Shown in pieces: positions 62,167 through 64,000 of a DNA stretch of 64,000 nt. Each line of letters begins with the position of its first letter. The stretch's first letter is position 1. The notes under the pieces were generated by a model, which saw only the letters and a list, made by a program, of their open reading frames with translations, searched no databases and was not told the origin of the DNA. The position numbers were made by a program, and so were the translations under genes. Source of the DNA: Alphaproteobacteria bacterium GWF2_58_20 (GTDB taxonomy: Bacteria > Pseudomonadota > Alphaproteobacteria > UBA1247); assembly GCA_001768735.1 (NCBI GenBank), contig MEMB01000004.1, positions 1 through 64,000 of the forward strand, written 5' to 3'.

Positions 62167-64000
62167 ATGAAGGGCGTGTTCAACATTCCTGCCGGTTGCG
62201 CGTTCGTGGACGACCTTGCCCGCGGCGTGCTGGCCCACGCCCGGGAGACAGGAATTCCCCTGCCGCAACACCTCATCCTGCTACCCACCCGCCGGGCCGC
62301 GCGCGCCCTGCGGGAAGCCTTCCTGCGACAGTCGGACGGCCTGCCTGTCCTCCTGCCCCGCATGATGCCTGTCGGCGATGCCGATGATGCCGATATTGCC
62401 CTGTCCCCTGGCGGCGCAGGCATTCTTACCCTGCCACCCGCCATCACCCCACTGCGTCGCCAGCTCCTGCTGGCCCGCCTCGTCATGGCCCGCGAAGCCA
62501 TGTCCGCCGACCAGGCCGCCCTGCTGGCACAGGCTTTGGGCGACTTTCTGGACGAGGTGCAAACCGAAGGCGCCGATCTTTCCCGCCTGAAAGAGCTTGT
62601 TCCGGAACGTTTTGCCCTGCACTGGCAAAAAACCCTCGACTTCCTCTCCATCCTGACCAGCCACTGGCCCAGGATCCTGGAACAGGAAGGTGTCATGGAC
62701 ATTGCTGCGCGCCGAATGCAGCTCCTGCGCATGCAGGCAGAGGCATGGCGCACCACTGCCCCCTCCCATCCGGTCATTGCCGCCGGTATCACAGGCTCCA
62801 TTCCGGATGCCGCAGCCTTGCTGGGGGTCATCGCCACCCTGCCGCAGGGAATGGTGGTTCTCCCCGGACTGGATGCCGGGATGGATGAAGACAGCTGGCA
62901 GGCTTTGGGAGACAGCCACCCGCAGCATCCCCTGCGCACCCTGATGGAACGCCTTGGCCTTGACCGCAAAAATGTCCAGCCATGGCCAACCACCACCGCA
63001 GCCATCCCTGACCGGACACGTCTCTTGCGGGAAGTCATGCGCCCTGCCGAAACCACCGACCTCTGGCGCGCCCTGCCACAAAACCTGTCGGAAAGCCTTG
63101 GCGGCCTGCACCGCATCATTGCCGGAAATCCGCGCGAAGAAGCAGAAAACATTGCCGTCATCCTGCGCAAATGCCTTGAAACACCAGGGAAAACAGCCGC
63201 CCTCATCACGCCGGACCGTGCCTTGGCTCGGCGGGTTTCCGCCGCCCTTGGACGATGGGCCATTACCGTCAATGATTCGGCGGGCACCCCCCTTTCCCAC
63301 ACCCCGGTTGGCAGCTGGTTGCGCCTGACCGCCGCCATGGCCGCCAGTCCACACGACCTGCCCACCCTGTTTGCCGGACTGAAGCATCCCCTCATGGCAG
63401 CGGGCCTTGCCCCTGCCAGTGCCCGGAAACATGTTCGTGCGCTCGAAAAAACCGTACGTTCCACACTTCTGGACCATGACGATCCCCTGTCGCCCTGTGC
63501 GGATACGGAACAGGGCCTGTGGCTGGCCAATGCCCGAAGTCGCCTCGCCCCTCTGGCCAACCTTCTGGAAAATCCGGACGTCCCCGTTTCCCTCCACACG
63601 CTTCTTGCAACCCACATTTCCGTTGCCGAAGCCTTGGCCGAAGACGGCGAAAACCCTGGCTCTGCCCGCATCTGGCACCATGATGATGGCGAGGCGGCGG
63701 CCCGCTTCCTGGCTGAGCTGGATGCCGCAGCCCATGACTTTCCAGACATTCCCGCCAGCGATTACGCCGGCCTCATGGAAGGGCTCATGGCGAATGTCCC
63801 GGTGCGTCCACGCTATGACTTCCACCCGCGCCTGTTCATCTGGGGCCTCATGGAAGCCCGGTTGCAACAGGCGGACATCCTCATCCTTGGTGGGCTCAAT
63901 GAAGGCACCTGGCCAGGCGCCACCGCCACTGACCCATGGATGTCGCGCCCTTTGCGCCAGGATTTTGGCCTCCCGCCGCCCGACATCGCCATCGCTCAGG
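62167..64000 (+). CDS. addB: Double-strand break repair protein AddB (5' part, runs off the window)
   Basis: The first 611 codons are visible from the ATG at 62167. The start reads MKGVFNIPAGCAFVDDLARG, then HLILLPTRRAARALREAF. Near the window end is GGLNEGTWPGATATDPWMSR, the conserved helicase-like block. AddB and AddA form the nuclease-helicase that prepares ends for recombination; addA would follow beyond the window. The alphaproteobacterial AddB differs from the Bacillus type, and the C-terminal iron-sulfur cysteines are not yet reached. No clear ribosome site precedes the ATG. Confidence 0.88.
   Translation, partial: MKGVFNIPAGCAFVDDLARGVLAHARETGIPLPQHLILLPTRRAARALREAFLRQSDGLPVLLPRMMPVGDADDADIALSPGGAGILTLPPAITPLRRQLLLARLVMAREAMSADQAALLAQALGDFLDEVQTEGADLSRLKELVPERFALHWQKTLDFLSILTSHWPRILEQEGVMDIAARRMQLLRMQAEAWRTTAPSHPVIAAGITGSIPDAAALLGVIATLPQGMVVLPGLDAGMDEDSWQALGDSHPQHPLRTLMERLGLDRKNVQPWPTTTAAIPDRTRLLREVMRPAETTDLWRALPQNLSESLGGLHRIIAGNPREEAENIAVILRKCLETPGKTAALITPDRALARRVSAALGRWAITVNDSAGTPLSHTPVGSWLRLTAAMAASPHDLPTLFAGLKHPLMAAGLAPASARKHVRALEKTVRSTLLDHDDPLSPCADTEQGLWLANARSRLAPLANLLENPDVPVSLHTLLATHISVAEALAEDGENPGSARIWHHDDGEAAARFLAELDAAAHDFPDIPASDYAGLMEGLMANVPVRPRYDFHPRLFIWGLMEARLQQADILILGGLNEGTWPGATATDPWMSRPLRQDFGLPPPDIAIAQ

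Noticed and set aside
1..64000. tRNA genes, rRNA genes, insertion sequences, prophage or att sites
   Set aside because: I looked for T-loop-like ends, transposase or integrase motifs and direct repeats and saw none that could be supported.

Overview
The window is a dense stretch of chromosome from an alphaproteobacterium with lipopolysaccharide. No rRNA, tRNA, CRISPR array, phage or insertion sequence was found. The assignment rests on lineage-typical features. HprK is the short, kinase-domain-only form. The ordered block chvI-chvG-hprK-rapZ-EIIA-ptsH-ahcY is followed by a DivL-like pseudo-kinase with Tyr at the phospho-acceptor site. AddB is of the alphaproteobacterial type, tsaE and murU adjoin it, ileS-lspA-DUF3035 is conserved, and dnaK carries an RpoH promoter of the alphaproteobacterial form. 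I cannot name the order or genus.

Layout. 1-6.6 kb: Ogt, Nth, a small lipoprotein, a bactofilin, a Usg-1-like dehydrogenase homologue without its catalytic Cys, a stand-alone GcvH-like lipoyl protein, a CbbX-type AAA+ ATPase and an unknown three-gene operon. 6.6-12 kb: dnaK-dnaJ and a divergent three-gene unknown operon ending at a 163-bp inverted-repeat element. 12-25 kb: envelope genes (GT9, GT4, waaA-lpxK-lpxL), RNA modification (rsmD, rluB, tadA, rsmE), xseA, an atypical PAS histidine kinase and ubiA. 25-33 kb: a secreted RCC1-repeat protein facing a tandem array of four M16 peptidase loci. One of these lacks the zinc motif and one is split by a -1 frame change. 33-49 kb: yqgE, a DsbD-family reductase, rnhA, an O-antigen ligase-like protein, ileS-lspA-DUF3035, pgi-mutL, a DUF4139 protein and two tandem DUF547 proteins. 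49-64 kb: parA, ihfB, lapA-like, accD, the ChvGI/HprK/RapZ/PTS/AhcY/DivL block with a pseudopilin gene inserted in reverse, then tsaE, murU and the start of addB.

Most operons are tightly packed, with frequent ATGA stop/start overlaps that suggest translational coupling. The only stretch of more than 300 bp without a convincing intact gene is 61733-62166. It holds a minus-strand terminator and what looks like a decayed minus-strand gene.

How the genes fit together. Much of the window concerns envelope construction (lipid A, Kdo, core sugars, O-antigen ligation, lipoprotein maturation, disulfide supply) and envelope sensing (ChvG/ChvI). The PTS phosphorelay and DivL sit next to that sensor, so nutrient, envelope and cell-cycle signalling are genetically clustered. 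The most unusual locus is the M16 array, where the catalytic halves of the active site are distributed between neighbouring genes.
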